Part shown: one piece after another, positions 18,825-27,084 of the stretch
Layout: every line of letters begins with the position of its first letter
Position numbering within the stretch: position 1 is the first letter of the stretch
Source of the DNA: Propionicicella superfundia DSM 22317
Lineage (GTDB): Bacteria > Actinomycetota > Actinomycetes > Propionibacteriales > Propionibacteriaceae
DNA: 64,000 bases
Reading direction: 5' to 3'
NCBI RefSeq assembly: GCF_000423465.1
Contig: NZ_KE384020.1
Span: 363,501 to 427,500, forward strand
Made by a program: the position numbers and the translations under genes
The notes under the pieces: model-generated
What the model was told of the DNA's origin: nothing
Seen by the model: only the letters and a program-made list of their open reading frames with translations
The model's database searches: none

Positions 18825-18875
18825 CCCTTAGATCTCGCAAAACCAATGAGCCGAGGCGGCCCAGGATGCGCGTGA

Positions 18876-19055
18876 CTACGTGCCGTCTCCGGCCTTCGCC
18901 ACCTGGTCCTTCAGGAACTCCTGCGCCTGGTCGACCTGCCCCTCGAACTGGCCGCCGGTCTTCTCATCGACGACGTCGCCGGCCTTGTCGATGGCGCTGT
19001 TGACCTGCTCAGGGTTGTCGCCAACGGCATCGGTGATTTTGTCCAAGATCCCCAC
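18876..19055 (-). CDS. MT0933/Rv0909-like small acidic protein (antitoxin family)
   Basis: A 59-residue acidic protein starting MGILDKITDAVGDNPEQV and continuing with NSAIDKAGDVVDEKTGG and QVDQAQEFLKDQ. This fits the MT0933-like antitoxin family (Rv0909 type). The GTG start is preceded by AAAGGAGGTGG, an almost perfect ribosome site, implying strong translation. In mycobacteria Rv0909 pairs with toxin Rv0910, but no neighbouring gene here looks like a toxin: miaB is convergent and miaA divergent. It may therefore be an orphan, stress-linked helical protein like CsbD rather than a working antitoxin. A terminator hairpin follows. Confidence 0.75.
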   Translation of the reverse strand: MGILDKITDAVGDNPEQVNSAIDKAGDVVDEKTGGQFEGQVDQAQEFLKDQVAKAGDGT

Positions 19056-19158
19056 TGGCCACCTCCTTTCTCTCGGCTGCGCCGGTTCTCCCGGCCTGGC
19101 CTATTGTTAACTCACACCGGGTTCATTGGGAAGGGGTTTTCCTTGTGAGTATCGCGTC

Positions 19159-20073
19159 ATGACGCCGCTGCTCGTCCTCGTGGGCCCCACCGCGAGCGGA
19201 AAGTCCGCCCTTGCCATCGACGTCGCACGGGCGCTGCGGGATCGTGGGCGCCCGGCCGAGATCGTCAATGCCGACTCGATGCTGGTCTACCGCGGGATGG
19301 ACATCGGCACCGCGAAGCCGACCCCGGCCGAGCGGGCCGAGACGCCGCACCACGTCGTGGACGTCCTCGACATCGCCGAGACGGCGACGGTGGCCGACTT
19401 CCAGCGCCTGGCCCGGGCGGCCATCGCCGACTGCCGGGCGCGGGATGTCGTGCCGATCCTCGTCGGCGGATCCGCGCTGTACCTCCGCGCGATCCTCGAC
19501 GACTTCTCGTTCCCCGGCACCGACGCGCAGATCCGGGCCCGGTGGGAGGGAGAGTTGGAGCGCCTCGGATCCGCCGAACTGCACAGGATCCTGGCCGAGC
19601 GTGATCCGTCCAGCGCTGCGGCCATCCTGCCCGGCAACGGTCGCCGGATCGTTCGGGCGCTGGAGGTGATCGAGCTCACCGGCTCGTTCCGGGCGACGCT
19701 GCCGACGTGGACCTATCTGCTGCCCGACGTTCACCAGTTCGGCATCGACATCTCGCGGGAGGCCCTGGACCGGCGGATCGCCGAGCGGGTCGACCTGATG
19801 TGGGAGGCGGGTCTGGTCGATGAGGTGCGCCGGCTGGAGGCCGCCGGTCTCCGGACCGGGCTGACCGCTTCCCGTGCTCTTGGATACAGGCAGGTACTGT
19901 CTTATCTTGCGGACGAGATGACGCAGTCCGAGGCGCGTGCAGCGACCATAGTCGGCACACGGCGTTTCGCCCGCAAACAGCTTTCCTGGTTGCGTCGGGA
20001 TCCGCGCATCGTCTGGCTGGAGGCAGGGGCTCCGGCCAACCTGCGGAGAATCCTGGCCGTCACAGAGGATTGA
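19159..20073 (+). CDS. miaA: tRNA dimethylallyltransferase MiaA
   Basis: A 304-residue enzyme that adds a dimethylallyl group to A37 of tRNAs reading U-starting codons, the substrate of MiaB. P-loop GPTASGKS lies at 8-15, followed by NADSMLVYRGMDIGTAKP, DVLDI and the catalytic VGGSALYLRA. The C-terminal GYRQVLSYL and TRRFARKQLSW motifs are intact. The ATG at 19159 is used because it starts just before the P-loop; an upstream TTG would add 11 unconserved residues. TATTGT at 19102-19107 is a possible -10. It is the first gene of miaA-dapF-hflX and its stop is 20 nt before dapF. Confidence 0.95.
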   Translation: MTPLLVLVGPTASGKSALAIDVARALRDRGRPAEIVNADSMLVYRGMDIGTAKPTPAERAETPHHVVDVLDIAETATVADFQRLARAAIADCRARDVVPILVGGSALYLRAILDDFSFPGTDAQIRARWEGELERLGSAELHRILAERDPSSAAAILPGNGRRIVRALEVIELTGSFRATLPTWTYLLPDVHQFGIDISREALDRRIAERVDLMWEAGLVDEVRRLEAAGLRTGLTASRALGYRQVLSYLADEMTQSEARAATIVGTRRFARKQLSWLRRDPRIVWLEAGAPANLRRILAVTED

Positions 20074-20093
20074 GAAAGGGGGGCCGCTCGCAG

Positions 20094-20924
20094 ATGCGGC
20101 AACTCAGCTTCGCAAAGGGACATGGTGCGAAGAACGACTTCGTGATCGTCCTCGACCGGCACGGGGTGTCCCCTCTGTCGGAGGAGGACGTTCGTTTTGT
20201 CTGCGACCGCCATGTGGGCGTCGGCGGGGACGGTCTGCTGCGGGTCATCAAGGCTGCCCATGTGTGCGGCTGGGACGGTGACCCGCACCTGTGGTTCATG
20301 GACTACCGCAACGCCGACGGCTCGCTCGCCGAGATGTGCGGCAACGGACTGCGGGTCTTCGCTCGGTTCCTCCAGGAGGAGGACCTGATCGCCGAGAACA
20401 CGATCACCATCGCGACCCGGGCGGGTGCACGTCAGGTCGTGCTGCGCGGAGACGGGCTGATCCAGGTCGAGATGGGACCGGCGCGGATCTCACCCGAGGA
20501 GGCGAGCGTGAGCGTGTCGGGCGAGACTCGCCCGGCCGTCGCGGTGAACGTGGGCAACCCCCACGCCGTCACGTTCGTGGACGGGGCGACACTGGCCGGT
20601 CTCGACTTGCGAAGCGCTCCCGGCGTGGGGCCCGCCGACCTGTTCCCGGACGGCACGAACGTCGAGTTCGTCCACGTGCTGGGGGAGCACGACATCGCCA
20701 TGCGCGTCCACGAGCGCGGGGTCGGCGAGACCATGGCCTGCGGGACGGGCATGGTCGCGGCGGTGGCTGCTGTCGACGCCCGGAACGGGGCGGCCGGCGG
20801 CGCATACACCGTGCGGGTTCCCGGCGGCGTTCTCACCGTCGAGCTCGGCAACGGGCTCGCGTGGCTCACCGGACCGGCCGTGATCGTCGCGCGCGGCGAG
20901 GTCACCCTCCCCGATCGCCGGTGA
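20094..20924 (+). CDS. dapF: diaminopimelate epimerase
   Basis: Converts LL- to meso-diaminopimelate for lysine and peptidoglycan. 276 residues with the two catalytic cysteines of the cofactor-free racemase fold: C82 in MCGNGLR and C216 in MACGTGM. The KGHGAKNDFV start and NPHAVTFV segment are also typical. The ATG at 20094 follows AAAGGGGGG. An upstream TTG overlapping the miaA stop is possible but leaves eight unconserved residues. The miaA-dapF-hflX order is conserved in actinobacteria. Confidence 0.95.
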   Translation: MRQLSFAKGHGAKNDFVIVLDRHGVSPLSEEDVRFVCDRHVGVGGDGLLRVIKAAHVCGWDGDPHLWFMDYRNADGSLAEMCGNGLRVFARFLQEEDLIAENTITIATRAGARQVVLRGDGLIQVEMGPARISPEEASVSVSGETRPAVAVNVGNPHAVTFVDGATLAGLDLRSAPGVGPADLFPDGTNVEFVHVLGEHDIAMRVHERGVGETMACGTGMVAAVAAVDARNGAAGGAYTVRVPGGVLTVELGNGLAWLTGPAVIVARGEVTLPDRR

Positions 20925-20978
20925 GGACGACGCCTCCGGCCGGTAAACGCGTGGCCATCGGCGGAGGAGTCTGCGAAG

Positions 20979-22430
20979 GTGGAACCGATGACTGCTGACG
21001 ACCACTTCGACATCGCCTTCTCGGACGACACCGATCCCGAGATCGCCCGCGACCCGGATCCCTCACCCGACGGCGAACAGCTCGACCTCGCCGATCGTCT
21101 CTCGTTGCGCCGCGTCGCCGGGCTGTCGACCGAACTCACCGACGTCACCGAGGTCGAGTACCGACGACTGCAGTTGGAGCGCGTCGTCCTCGTCGGCGTC
21201 TGGACGTCCGGGACACCGCAGGATGCCGAGAACTCGATGGTCGAGCTGGCGGCGCTGGCTGAGACCGCCGGGTCGCAGGTGCTCGACGCACTCATCCAGC
21301 GCCGGTCGCGACCCGATCCCGCCACCTTCATCGGTCGGGGCAAGGTGGACGAGCTGAGAGAGGTGGTGATCGCGTCCGGTGCCGACACGGTCATCGCCGA
21401 CGGCGAACTGGAGCCCGCGCAACTGCGCAACCTCGAGGACCGGGTGAAGGTGAAGGTGGTCGATCGGACGGTCCTGATCCTGGACATCTTCGCGGCGCAT
21501 GCGAAGAGTGCGGAGGGCAAGGCACAGGTCGAACTGGCCCAGTTGCAGTATCTCAAGCAGCGGCTGCGCGGCTGGGGCGGCAACTTGTCCCGGCAGTCGG
21601 GCGGCCGGGCCGCCGGCGGCGTCGGGATCGGAGGTCGCGGGCCGGGTGAGACGAAGCTGGAGACCGATCGGCGCCGGCTCAACACGCGGATCGCCGTCCT
21701 GCGTCGCAAGCTGCGGGGGATGGACGAGGTGCGGCGCACCAAGCGGGCCGAGCGGGTTCGCCGCCGCGTCCCCGCCGTGGCCGTCGTCGGCTACACCAAT
21801 GCCGGGAAGTCGTCGCTGGTGAACCGGCTCACCGGCGCGGGCGTCCTCGTGGACGACGCGCTGTTCGCCACGCTCGACCCGACGACACGGCGTTCCCAGA
21901 CCGGTGACCATCGGGTCTACACCCTGACCGACACGGTCGGCTTCGTCCGCCATCTGCCCCACGACCTGGTCGAGGCGTTCCGGTCGACGCTGGAGGAGAC
22001 CGCGCTGGCCGATCTCCTGGTCCATGTCGTGGACGGCTCGGACCCCGATCCACTGGGTCAGGTCACCGCCGTGCGCCAGGTGCTGTCGGACATCGGTGCC
22101 GGGACGACGCCCGAACTGCTCGTGGTGAACAAGATCGACACCGCATCCGACGAGAGCCTGACGATCCTCCGCGGGCATTTCCCCGACTCGGTGCCGGTCT
22201 CGTGCCGAACGGGGGAGGGGCTCGACGAGCTGCGCCGCGCCATCGACGCGCGGCTCCCGCGCCCTCTGGTGGAGATCGACGCGCTCGTCCCCTATGAGCG
22301 GGGCGACCTGATCAATCGCATCCACCAGTCCGGCGAGCTCCTCACCCAGGACCATGGCGCCACAGGGACGCGGCTCACGGCCCGCGTCCACCCCGATCTG
22401 GCGGCGGACCTCGAACCGTATGCGGTCTGA
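20979..22430 (+). CDS. hflX: GTPase HflX
   Basis: A ribosome-associated GTPase that splits stalled ribosomes. About 483 residues. The N-terminal HflX domain runs through ETAGSQVLDALIQRR and FIGRGKVDEL. A glycine-rich linker SGGRAAGGVGIGGRGPGE is followed by GTPase motifs G1 (GYTNAGKSS), G3 (DTVGF), and G4 (NKID). Starts at GTG 20979 (GGAGGAG, 9-nt spacing) or ATG 20988; the sequence does not settle which. The stop overlaps the next start by one base (TGATG). Confidence 0.93.
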   Translation: MEPMTADDHFDIAFSDDTDPEIARDPDPSPDGEQLDLADRLSLRRVAGLSTELTDVTEVEYRRLQLERVVLVGVWTSGTPQDAENSMVELAALAETAGSQVLDALIQRRSRPDPATFIGRGKVDELREVVIASGADTVIADGELEPAQLRNLEDRVKVKVVDRTVLILDIFAAHAKSAEGKAQVELAQLQYLKQRLRGWGGNLSRQSGGRAAGGVGIGGRGPGETKLETDRRRLNTRIAVLRRKLRGMDEVRRTKRAERVRRRVPAVAVVGYTNAGKSSLVNRLTGAGVLVDDALFATLDPTTRRSQTGDHRVYTLTDTVGFVRHLPHDLVEAFRSTLEETALADLLVHVVDGSDPDPLGQVTAVRQVLSDIGAGTTPELLVVNKIDTASDESLTILRGHFPDSVPVSCRTGEGLDELRRAIDARLPRPLVEIDALVPYERGDLINRIHQSGELLTQDHGATGTRLTARVHPDLAADLEPYAV

Positions 22431-22795
22431 TGCCGTCGTGGGGCTCGGAGCGCGCCGAACTGGTCGCTGAGCACGTGCTGCGGGCCGTCGAGCAGATCCC
22501 GTCCGGTCGGGTGTGCGCGTACGGGGACATCGCGGCCATCGTGGGCTGCGGCGCCCGGCAGGTCGGATCGGTGATGCGCCGGCACGGGTCGGGGGTCTGC
22601 TGGTGGCGCGTCGTGGGCCACGACGGGAGCCTCGTGGTGTTCGCCGAGGCGCTGCCGCACTGGCAGGACGAGGGCATCGGGCTGACCGACGACGGCCGGT
22701 CCTGCCGCATCGACGTGCATCGCGCCGATCTGGACCTGCTCGCGCGCGCGTACGAGCGCGCGGCCGCCGACCTCACCCCGCTGCGGGGAGCGTGA
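22430..22795 (+). CDS. MGMT-family alkyltransferase-like protein (no acceptor cysteine)
   Basis: A 121-residue protein with the DNA-binding half of O6-alkylguanine-DNA alkyltransferase: SGRVCAYGDIAAIVG, then RQVGSVMRRH. Where the repair enzyme has PCHRV, this one reads CWWRVV near residues 58-63: tryptophan replaces the alkyl-acceptor cysteine. That is the mark of alkyltransferase-like (ATL) proteins, which bind O6-alkylguanine and hand the lesion to nucleotide excision repair. The cysteine one place earlier is not in the acceptor position. It overlaps the hflX stop by one base and precedes dinG by 65 bp. Confidence 0.85.
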   Translation: MPSWGSERAELVAEHVLRAVEQIPSGRVCAYGDIAAIVGCGARQVGSVMRRHGSGVCWWRVVGHDGSLVVFAEALPHWQDEGIGLTDDGRSCRIDVHRADLDLLARAYERAAADLTPLRGA

Positions 22796-22860
22796 CGCGC
22801 CGTCCACAGGTCGTGTCGGCGTGCGGCCGGGAGGGGCGCCGCGCGGGATAGGGTGACGAG

Positions 22861-24885
22861 GTGACAGATTCCGAGACCGCCGAGGCGCTGGCACGGGCGG
22901 TCGAGGTGATCGGCGGCATCCCCCGCGAGGGGCAGCAGCGAATGGCCGCGGCCGTCACGACGTCCCTGGAGTCCGGTCAGCATCTCCTCGTGCAGGCCGG
23001 CACGGGCACGGGCAAGTCGCTGGGCTACCTCGTCCCCGCGCTGGTGCGGCTCGTCCGGCATCCGGGCGAGCGTGTTGTCGTCGCGACGGCGACCCTGGCG
23101 TTGCAGGCGCAGTTGGCCACCAAGGACATCCCGGTCGCGGTCGAGGCCGTGGAGGCGGTGACCGGCACGCGTCCGGCGTACTCGATCCTCAAGGGGCGCG
23201 GCAACTACGCGTGCCTGTTGAAGGTGCGTGAGGGAGTCGGGGCGGAACAGGACTCGCTGCTCGGCGGCGAGGACGTCGTGACGGCGCTCCGGGCGAGGGG
23301 CGCCGATCCGGTCTCGGTGGTGGGAGCCGAGGTCGTCGCGCTACGCGAATGGGCCGAGGGGCAGGCCTCCGCGCGGGGCGTGGCCGACCGGGACGACGCG
23401 CCGACCCACACCGCGGCGGCCTGGGCTCAGGTGTCCGTGCCGGCGCGGGAGTGCCTGGGGGTGCAGCGGTGTCCGTTCGGGTCGGTCTGCTTCGTCGAAC
23501 GGGCGCGGGAGGAGGCGCGGGTCGTGAGCCTGGTCGTCACCAACCACTCGCTGCTGGCTGTCGACGCCATGCAGGAGGGTGCGGTGCTGCCGCCCCACGA
23601 TGTCGTGATCATCGACGAGGCGCACGAGCTGACCTCCCGCGTGACCAGCGCCGCGTCGCTCGAGCTCAGCCCGCAGCAGCTCGAACGCACCGCGCGACGT
23701 GCCCTCCCGTGGCTGTCCGATGAGCTCGGGCTGGAGTTCTTGGAGACTGCGGACCTGCTGCGCGGCGCGTTGGACGAGGCGCCTGTCGCCCGGGTCGAGG
23801 AGGGGTCGGCCACGCTGGAGGCCCTGGGGCGGATCAGGGACACCTGCCGGCACGTCGTATCGGCGCTGGGAGGCGGTGACGGCAAGGACGTCGACCGCGT
23901 GCAGTGCGCGGCGGCCGTCGCGGAACTGTTCGACGTGACGGCGGCCATGGCGGTCCACGGCGATCAGGACGTGTGCTGGGTGCTCGACCGGGAACGGTTC
24001 GGCCGCGAACTGCGACAGGCGCCGTTGTCCGTCGCCGGTCTGATGCGGGCCCGGGTGCTGGCCGAGCGGCCGGTGGTGATGACCTCGGCGACGCTGACGG
24101 TCGGCGGCGACTTCGGCGTGAGCGCCCGCTCCGTCGGGCTGTCGGCCGGCGAGAGGGTGGAGCACCCCGGCGACCTGCTGCCACCGGGGGAGGAACCCGA
24201 CGACCGGCTCGCGTGGGCCGGCATCGACGTCGGGTCGCCCTTCGACTACGGACGTCAGGGAATCCTGTACATCGCCCGCGACATGGCGCCCCCACGGCGG
24301 GAGGGGATCTCGGGTGACGCGCTGGACGAGATCGCCCGTCTCGTGGAGGCCGCCGGTGGCCGGGCGCTGGGTCTGTTCGCCTCGCTGCGGGCGGCGGAGA
24401 CGGCGGCGACGCATGTCCGCGCGGCCTGTCCCGATCTCACCGTCCTGTGCCAGGGAGACGCCCAGTTGGCGGAACTCACCCGGCGGTTCGCGGCCGAGCC
24501 CGAGACGAGCCTGTTCGGCACCCTGTCGCTGTGGCAGGGGGTCGACGTCCCGGGCGAGACGTGCGAGCTGGTGATCATCGACAAGATCCCGTTCCCCCGC
24601 CCCGACGACCCGCTGCACGTGGCCCGCCAGCAGGCCGTGTCGGCCGCGGGCGGCAACGGGTTCATGTCCATCGCCGCGGCACACGCGGGGCTGCTGCTCG
24701 CGCAGGGGGCCGGCCGTCTCATCCGGAGAAGCAGCGATCGGGGACTCGTCGCGGTGCTCGATCCCCGGCTTCTCACCGCCCGGTACGGCTCTTTCCTCCG
24801 GGCGTCACTGCCCCCGTTCTGGACGACGACCGACTCGGCCGTGGCGATCTCGGCCCTGCAGCGACTGCGCGAGACGCGGCCCTGA
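22861..24885 (+). CDS. dinG: ATP-dependent helicase, DinG/XPD family
   Basis: A 674-residue superfamily 2 helicase that unwinds 5'-to-3', including R-loops and D-loops. Walker A AGTGTGKS lies near residue 45. Cysteines in YACLLK and in ECLGVQRCPFGSVC are placed to hold the XPD-type iron-sulfur cluster. The DEAH box is IIDEAHEL near 251. Later motifs include TSATLT, and GTLSLWQGVDVPG near the C terminus. GTG at 22861 has a -10-like TAGGGT (22849-22854) 6 nt upstream and no clear ribosome site, so it may be leaderless. I see no SOS box before it. It converges on lexA. Confidence 0.92.
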   Translation: MTDSETAEALARAVEVIGGIPREGQQRMAAAVTTSLESGQHLLVQAGTGTGKSLGYLVPALVRLVRHPGERVVVATATLALQAQLATKDIPVAVEAVEAVTGTRPAYSILKGRGNYACLLKVREGVGAEQDSLLGGEDVVTALRARGADPVSVVGAEVVALREWAEGQASARGVADRDDAPTHTAAAWAQVSVPARECLGVQRCPFGSVCFVERAREEARVVSLVVTNHSLLAVDAMQEGAVLPPHDVVIIDEAHELTSRVTSAASLELSPQQLERTARRALPWLSDELGLEFLETADLLRGALDEAPVARVEEGSATLEALGRIRDTCRHVVSALGGGDGKDVDRVQCAAAVAELFDVTAAMAVHGDQDVCWVLDRERFGRELRQAPLSVAGLMRARVLAERPVVMTSATLTVGGDFGVSARSVGLSAGERVEHPGDLLPPGEEPDDRLAWAGIDVGSPFDYGRQGILYIARDMAPPRREGISGDALDEIARLVEAAGGRALGLFASLRAAETAATHVRAACPDLTVLCQGDAQLAELTRRFAAEPETSLFGTLSLWQGVDVPGETCELVIIDKIPFPRPDDPLHVARQQAVSAAGGNGFMSIAAAHAGLLLAQGAGRLIRRSSDRGLVAVLDPRLLTARYGSFLRASLPPFWTTTDSAVAISALQRLRETRP

Positions 24886-24936
24886 GACGGGGCCGTCCCG
24901 GTGGCCGCCGCTGCCTCGCGGGCCTGGCGGGGACGG

Positions 24937-25731
24937 TCAGACGCGGCGTAGGACGGCCACGACCTTGCCGAGGATGGTCGCCTCGTTGCCGTCGATGGGG
25001 TCGTACGCCGGGTTGTGCGGGAGCAGCCACACCTGTCCGGGCTCGCGCTTGAAGGTCTTGACGGTGGCCTCGGTGTCGAGGAGCGCCGCGACGATGTCGC
25101 CGTTGTCGGCGGTCGGCTGCTGCCGGACCACCACCCAGTCGCCGTCGCAGATCGCCGCGTCGACCATCGAGTCTCCGCGCACCTGGAGCATGAACAGGGT
25201 GCCGCTGCCGACGAGTTGGCGGGGCAGCGGCATGACGTCGGTCTGATGCTCCTCGGCCAGGATCGGGTTGCCGGCGGCGATGGCGCCGACGACGGGCACG
25301 TTCACGGCACTGGGAAAGGCGTCCCCGAAGCCGGTCGGATCGGCCTGCGCCGTGTCGGGTGCGGTCGGTGCGACCGGATTCGCGGGCGCGAGGGTGGCGG
25401 GGAGGCGGACCTCGAGGGCGCGGGGGCGATGCGGATCGCGGCGCAGGAAGCCCTTCTGCTCGAGCATCCGCAACTGATGGGAGACCGAGGACGAACTGGC
25501 GAGCCCCACGGCGTCGCCGAGCTCACGGATGCTGGGCGGGTAGCCGCGCTCGGCGACCGTGTCGCGGATGACCTCGAGAACGCGCCGCTGGCGTGGTGTC
25601 AGGTCGTCCAGGCCGGGAGGGCCGTCGGGGAGCGAGGAGAAGGACCCGCCGGCGCGGCTGAGCTCGGCGTCCACATCGGCCTTGCGTGGGCGTCCGCGCT
25701 TGCGTGCGGGGGGCTGCGACGGGTTCTGCAT
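24937..25731 (-). CDS. lexA: SOS repressor LexA
   Basis: A 264-residue repressor of the SOS regulon. The N terminus is a basic, proline-rich extension (KRGRPRK), then the winged-helix domain begins [12 protein letters not shown] with recognition region [18 protein letters not shown]. The self-cleavage site is the AG in GAIAAGNP. The catalytic serine lies in GDSMVD and the lysine in TVKTFKRE. The ATG at 25731 is chosen because the upstream TTG falls inside the LexA operator. A TACATT hexamer ends 7 nt before the ATG, so the message may be leaderless. An SOS box at 25755-25770 gives autoregulation. Confidence 0.95.
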   Translation of the reverse strand: MQNPSQPPARKRGRPRKADVDAELSRAGGSFSSLPDGPPGLDDLTPRQRRVLEVIRDTVAERGYPPSIRELGDAVGLASSSSVSHQLRMLEQKGFLRRDPHRPRALEVRLPATLAPANPVAPTAPDTAQADPTGFGDAFPSAVNVPVVGAIAAGNPILAEEHQTDVMPLPRQLVGSGTLFMLQVRGDSMVDAAICDGDWVVVRQQPTADNGDIVAALLDTEATVKTFKREPGQVWLLPHNPAYDPIDGNEATILGKVVAVLRRV

Positions 25732-25754
25732 GTCAGGAAATGTATCCCAGTTAT

Positions 25755-25770
25755 TCAAACATCTGTTCGA
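25755..25770 (-). promoter_or_regulatory. LexA operator of lexA
   Basis: Read toward lexA the site is TCGAACAGATGTTTGA, a good match to TCGAAC-N4-GTTCGA with one half-site change. It lies 24 bp before the lexA ATG. Confidence 0.85.
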
Positions 25771-25866
25771 TCCACGCCCGGCGTGTGCGAAAACTGTCGG
25801 TGGCCCGGTGTGGAGTTGTCCGCATCGAGAGCCGGTACGCCGAATCGAACACGCGGGCGATTTTTC

Positions 25867-25895
25867 TTGGCGTCAGGGTCTCGGTCGAGTACAGT
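25867..25895 (+). promoter_or_regulatory. promoter of the SOS membrane-protein gene
   Basis: TTGGCG (25867-25872), 17 bp, TACAGT (25890-25895). The predicted start near 25902 falls on the first base of the LexA operator, so binding would block initiation. Confidence 0.65.
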
Positions 25896-25901
25896 CGAGG
25901 T

Positions 25902-25917
25902 TCGAACACACGTTCGA
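25902..25917 (+). promoter_or_regulatory. perfect LexA operator
   Basis: TCGAACACACGTTCGA: both half-sites match the consensus exactly. It lies 20 bp before the ATG of the small membrane protein and overlaps its predicted transcription start. It is the best SOS box in the window. Confidence 0.92.
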
Positions 25918-25937
25918 GTCGCAGCGAGGAGGGCATC

Positions 25938-26270
25938 ATGGCCACCTATGTCGAGACCCCCATCCGGACGTTTCCCGGCGGTCGGGGAACACACTCTCGC
26001 GGGCCCGTCGCGACGCCTCGTCGCCTGCCCGCCCCGGTGGGCAAGCCCGGTCCTGGGCCGGCCGTGCCGGTGGTCGGGGGATCGCCGGTCCACCGCGCGG
26101 GCGGGCTGCGGCTCACCGATCGCGCCATCGCGCTCATCGCGTTCGTGCTGATCGCCCAGTTCGTCGCGGCCGTCTGCCTGATCGTCGGCAGTTTCCTGTC
26201 GGTGAGCAACGAGCCGCTTCCCGCGTCGGCGCCTGTGGCCGCCGCGGTGGGGGCTGCCGGGGCCCGGTGA
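25938..26270 (+). CDS. small SOS-regulated membrane protein, candidate division inhibitor
   Basis: A 110-residue protein with one clear membrane helix at about 63-87 (AIALIAFVLIAQFVAAVCLIVG). It is preceded by a basic, proline/glycine-rich cytoplasmic stretch and followed by a short alanine/proline tail. The ATG follows GCGAGGAGGG. It is divergent from lexA under a perfect LexA box, the same place that holds Rv2719c (ChiZ) in Mycobacterium tuberculosis and DivS in Corynebacterium glutamicum, both SOS-induced cell-division blockers. Unlike ChiZ it has no LysM domain, and sequence similarity is confined to general layout. The role as a checkpoint protein is inferred from position, regulation and topology only. 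Confidence 0.72.
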   Translation: MATYVETPIRTFPGGRGTHSRGPVATPRRLPAPVGKPGPGPAVPVVGGSPVHRAGGLRLTDRAIALIAFVLIAQFVAAVCLIVGSFLSVSNEPLPASAPVAAAVGAAGAR

Positions 26271-26281
26271 CGAGAGGGGTC

Positions 26282-26305
26282 GCGTCATGCCTCAGGGCGT
26301 GACGC
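26282..26305 (+). terminator. terminator after the SOS membrane-protein gene
   Basis: GCGTCATGCC pairs with GGCGTGACGC (one T-G wobble) over a TCAG loop, 12 nt after the stop. It separates this gene from nrdR. Confidence 0.55.
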
Positions 26306-26436
26306 ACGGCGCGGAGGTGCCGGTGGCGTTGTCCGATCCCTCGCCGACGAGTGACGGGATGGGGTAGGGTCCTGCCCGCCTCCCAGGGTTTCGCTGATGG
26401 CGTCGACGGGGCGACACGCGGTCCGGCGGTTGACGG

Positions 26437-26465
26437 TTGACTGGCGCGTTATCTGCGCCTAGGGT
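26437..26465 (+). promoter_or_regulatory. nrdR-nrdJ promoter
   Basis: TTGACT (26437-26442), 17 bp, TAGGGT (26460-26465). A start near 26472 would leave a leader of about 94 nt before nrdR. Confidence 0.65.
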
Positions 26466-26497
26466 CTACATGTAGTAATCACAGCGATGTAGTTATC
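26466..26497 (+). promoter_or_regulatory. candidate NrdR operator with direct repeat
   Basis: CTACATGTAG (26466-26475), a perfect palindrome, abuts the -10 and covers the expected start. ATGTAGTAATC (26470-26480) is repeated as ATGTAGTTATC (26487-26497), 17 bp later. NrdR boxes are paired AT-rich sites of this general kind upstream of ribonucleotide reductase operons, so autoregulation is likely. Exact box boundaries are uncertain. Confidence 0.55.
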
Positions 26498-26565
26498 CCA
26501 CGGGTAGTGTTTTCGAGATCTACCCGGGGTAGCCTTCAAATACCGTTCCGACGTGAGGAGTCGCC

Positions 26566-27024
26566 ATGCACTGCCCGTTCTGTCGCAACAGCGACTCTCG
26601 GGTGCTGGACTCCCGCGTGGCCGAGGACGGTACGAGCGTTCGGCGTCGTCGCCAGTGTCCGGCCTGCGAGCGGCGCTTCACCACGATCGAGCAGATGCAA
26701 CTGGTCGTCGTGAAGCGGTGTGGCGTCGTCGAGCCGTTCAGCCGTGACAAGGTGATCGCCGGCGTCCGCAAGGCGTGCAAGGGGCGTCCCGTGACCGACA
26801 GCCAGCTCGCCCGCCTCGGACAGCAGGTCGAGGACAGCCTGCGAGCGTCCGGTGTCGCGGAGATCCCGTCCGAAGAGGTCGGACTCGCGATTCTCGGCCC
26901 GCTCAGCGAACTCGACTCCGTCGCCTACATGCGATTCGCGAGCGTCTACCGCGACTTCCAGTCGCTGACCGACTTCGAGGCCGAGATCACCGCGTTGCGC
27001 GGTGCCGCGGCCGCCCGTGCGTAG
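26566..27024 (+). CDS. nrdR: transcriptional repressor NrdR
   Basis: A 152-residue repressor of ribonucleotide reductase genes that senses ATP/dATP. The zinc ribbon uses C3, C6, C31 and C34 (MHCPFC and CPACERRF). The ATP-cone follows, from [24 protein letters not shown] to about 140. Length and motifs are standard. The ATG at 26566 follows GAGGAG. It precedes nrdJ by 60 bp on the same transcript, and a palindrome at its own promoter suggests it represses both genes. Confidence 0.97.
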   Translation: MHCPFCRNSDSRVLDSRVAEDGTSVRRRRQCPACERRFTTIEQMQLVVVKRCGVVEPFSRDKVIAGVRKACKGRPVTDSQLARLGQQVEDSLRASGVAEIPSEEVGLAILGPLSELDSVAYMRFASVYRDFQSLTDFEAEITALRGAAAARA

Positions 27025-27084
27025 CCCCCGGCCATCGCCCCAACCCCCAACACCCACGCAACTCGAGGAGCAGGAGACCCCGTC

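Noticed and set aside
24893..24936. CCGTCCC/GGGACGG pair between dinG and lexA as a terminator
   Set aside because: The stem is only 7 bp with a 30-nt loop; too weak to list.
25845..25850. Additional TCGAAC half-site between the two LexA boxes
   Set aside because: The partner half-site is missing (GGGCGA instead of GTTCGA), so it is probably not an operator.
26271..26565. Possible cobalamin riboswitch before the B12-dependent reductase operon
   Set aside because: I could not find the B12-box core (GCCACTG) or the expected stems in this gap. The promoter-proximal palindrome fits NrdR control better.
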